DNA from: Trochalopteron elliotii
Lineage: Eukaryota > Chordata > Aves > Passeriformes > Leiothrichidae
NCBI GenBank assembly: GCA_024734555.1
Contig: JANPWX010000247.1
Span: 701,267-765,266, forward strand
Reading direction: 5' to 3'
Length of the DNA: 64,000 bases
Part shown: one piece after another, positions 1 to 64,000 of the stretch
How the letters are laid out: each line of letters opens with the position of its first letter
Position numbering within the stretch: the stretch's first letter is position 1
The notes under the pieces: model-generated
The model's input: only the letters and a program-made list of their open reading frames with translations
Databases searched by the model: none
What the model was told of the DNA's origin: nothing
Translations under genes and position numbers: made by a program

Positions 1-64
1 CCCCCCCTCCTCCCCCGTTTGCCAACAAGGCGGAGAGGAGAGCGGCAGCCCCCAGCGCGCCTGC

Positions 65-100
65 ATGGCTCCTCTGCCCCGGAGAGCCCCTGGAAAATAG
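65..100 (+). promoter_or_regulatory. Upstream ORF in the RPS6KA5 5' leader (11 codons)
   Basis: An ATG at 65 opens an 11-codon ORF ending in TAG at 98-100. It is in a different frame from the main start and ends 86 bases before it. Its start context is weak to moderate (T at -3, G at +4), so leaky scanning or reinitiation at 187 would be expected. Whether it is in the mRNA depends on the unmapped transcription start. Confidence 0.45.
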
Positions 101-186
101 AACCCGTCTCGGGCCAGGTGACATCCCCCCGCCGCCGCGCTCACACTCACGGGAGCGGCAGGGGCGGGGAAGCCGCCCGTGAGGAC

Positions 187-64000
<63,814 letters not shown>

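Overview
The window is vertebrate nuclear DNA, almost certainly from a bird. It carries about 1.6 kb of coding sequence spread over 61 kb, with long AT-rich introns, GT-AG splice sites and a CpG-rich first exon. The interspersed repeats are mostly CR1 LINEs, the dominant avian retrotransposon. An LTR in intron 7 resembles elements I associate with songbird (passerine) genomes, so a passerine is my best guess; that last step is from memory.

There is one gene, on the + strand: RPS6KA5, encoding MSK1 (mitogen- and stress-activated kinase 1), a nuclear kinase with two kinase domains. Thirteen coding exons are present (187-250, 11039-11110, 22096-22314, 25970-26085, 26896-27003, 39346-39429, 43306-43409, 52100-52250, 53456-53617, 54851-54976, 55738-55871, 58953-59046, 61278-61448). 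They join in frame into the first 535 residues. These cover the whole N-terminal AGC-type kinase domain, the linker with its turn and hydrophobic motifs, and the C-terminal CaMK-type kinase domain up to its catalytic loop. The rest of the C-terminal kinase, the T-loop threonine, the MAPK docking site and the nuclear localisation signal lie beyond position 64000.

Layout: 1-310 is a CpG-rich promoter, 5' leader and first exon, with a short upstream ORF. Introns 1 and 2 are about 11 kb each; intron 2 holds a 2 kb antisense CR1. Exons 3 to 5 (22-27 kb) form the ATP-binding lobe and catalytic loop. Intron 5 is 12 kb with a CR1 fragment. Exons 6 to 8 complete the first kinase domain; intron 6 holds a sense CR1, and intron 7 an antisense solo LTR plus another CR1. 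Exons 9 to 13 (53-61 kb) are closely spaced and encode the linker and the start of the second kinase. The window ends in intron 13.

I found no second gene, RNA gene or CRISPR array, and nothing resembling a new biological system. The most interesting biological lead is that reading through the weak exon-13 splice donor gives one extra codon and then a stop. An AATAAA and a GT-rich stretch lie about 1.5 kb downstream. This would make a short MSK1 isoform lacking most of the second kinase domain.
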